A stretch of DNA of 64,000 nucleotides from Gorsachius magnificus (Eukaryota > Chordata > Aves > Pelecaniformes > Ardeidae). Made by a program: the position numbers and the translations under genes. The notes below the pieces were generated by a model, which did no database searches, was not told the DNA's origin, and was given only the letters and a program-made list of their open reading frames with translations. The stretch is from NCBI GenBank assembly GCA_034008185.1, contig CM067095.1:6432610-6496609 (forward strand), written 5' to 3'. Of this stretch, positions 63,624-64,000 are shown one piece after another. Numbering within the stretch: the stretch's first letter is position 1; each line of letters starts with the position of its first letter.

Positions 63624-64000
63624 GAGGTAGGGAGTAAATTAGACTATGAGAATGAAATGGAATGGGCCCAAAGCATGTGCAACTTTCAGGTCATCTGGTT
63701 CATTAATGTAAAAATAGCACTGCTGTTACAGCAATCAAAACTCACAGTATTGGTGAGCATAATGGTGCTATTGATCAACGTTTCACAGGATGGTTGGGTT
63801 TGGAGAACTGTTAGGATACAGGTGACTAACAGTGTTGTGTTTTAAGTTGTTATACCTTAGACTTCTAGAACTGTTGCAGCTTCTCAAATCATATTTGTTA
63901 AAATAAGGCTTAAAGCTTGGCATTTCTGCCACAGATCAACAGCTTTAAATCTTTCAGTTTTAAGCTGTTGTTCCTCTTCAAGATCCCTGAAAAGATAGGA

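Larger units (their letters stand above)
7979..64000 (+). other. GALNT9: GALNT9 gene, 5' part (exons 1-3 of a longer gene)
   Basis: Three exons joined at GT/AG borders give a continuous 589-nt coding sequence (196 full codons plus one base). Its protein is nearly collinear with vertebrate GALNT9 as I recall it: MAVARKIK start, signal anchor, QRLDHLEEVVYNQLNG stem, LSDRISLDRSIPDYRP linker, then [23 protein letters not shown] and ILVDDNSDN in the catalytic domain. The family transfers GalNAc from UDP-GalNAc to Ser/Thr in the Golgi. GALNT9 belongs to the GALNT8/9/17/18 subgroup, is described as brain-enriched, and has weak or debated activity in vitro. GALNT17 is excluded because its N-terminal tail and stem differ clearly. 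Intron phases are 1, 2 and 1. The gene runs off the right edge: the DxH motif, the acceptor-side half of the catalytic domain and the ricin-like lectin domain are not in the window. Confidence 0.93.
62793..64000 (+). other. GALNT9: GALNT9 intron 3 (5' part, cut by window end)
   Basis: Starts at donor GTGAAC. It contains the inserted 176-bp copy (63278-63453) and a 25-T run. No exon 4 is seen before 64000: the expected continuation, which should begin with the two bases completing codon 197, is not found. Confidence 0.8.

Noticed and set aside
63622..63632. TGAGGTAG (let-7 seed-like word) after the T run
   Set aside because: Only eight bases match, the following bases diverge, and no precursor hairpin arm is visible.

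Overview
This window is nuclear DNA from a bird. The evidence is a CR1 LINE 3' end with the typical ATTCTATG octamer tail (about 16310-16430), a bird-type ERVL solo LTR (59371-59946), and vertebrate gene structure: small exons, large AT-rich introns with GT/AG borders, and a CpG-island promoter. It is neither bacterial nor organellar, and I see no operons, CRISPR arrays or RNA genes.

The only gene I can support is the 5' part of GALNT9 (polypeptide N-acetylgalactosaminyltransferase 9, a Golgi mucin-type O-glycosylation family member) on the + strand. Three coding exons join in a consistent reading frame: 7979-8219, 38214-38394 and 62626-62792. They encode residues 1-196: cytoplasmic tail, signal anchor, stem and the start of the GT-A catalytic domain. 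The DxH metal site, the rest of the catalytic domain and the lectin domain must lie beyond 64000.

Layout: 1-7600 is upstream intergenic sequence with old repeats and no recognisable gene. About 7600-8260 is a very GC-rich CpG island holding the promoter, 5' UTR and exon 1. Intron 1 (29,994 bp) carries one young CR1 fragment and MIR-like relics. Intron 2 (24,231 bp) carries palindromic MITE-like relics and the ERVL solo LTR, which has a CRE, a TATA-like box and a strong cryptic 3' splice site in the sense orientation. Intron 3 is cut by the window edge.

The most unusual structure is a 176-bp direct repeat (62072-62247 and 63278-63453, three transitions apart by eye) that brackets exon 3. The downstream copy sits between 11-bp direct repeats, so it looks like a fairly recent templated insertion copied from the upstream segment. 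I found no convincing new molecular system. The points worth a second look are this duplication, the regulatory potential of the LTR, and the start-codon region of GALNT9 (overlapping uORF and open in-frame upstream extension).
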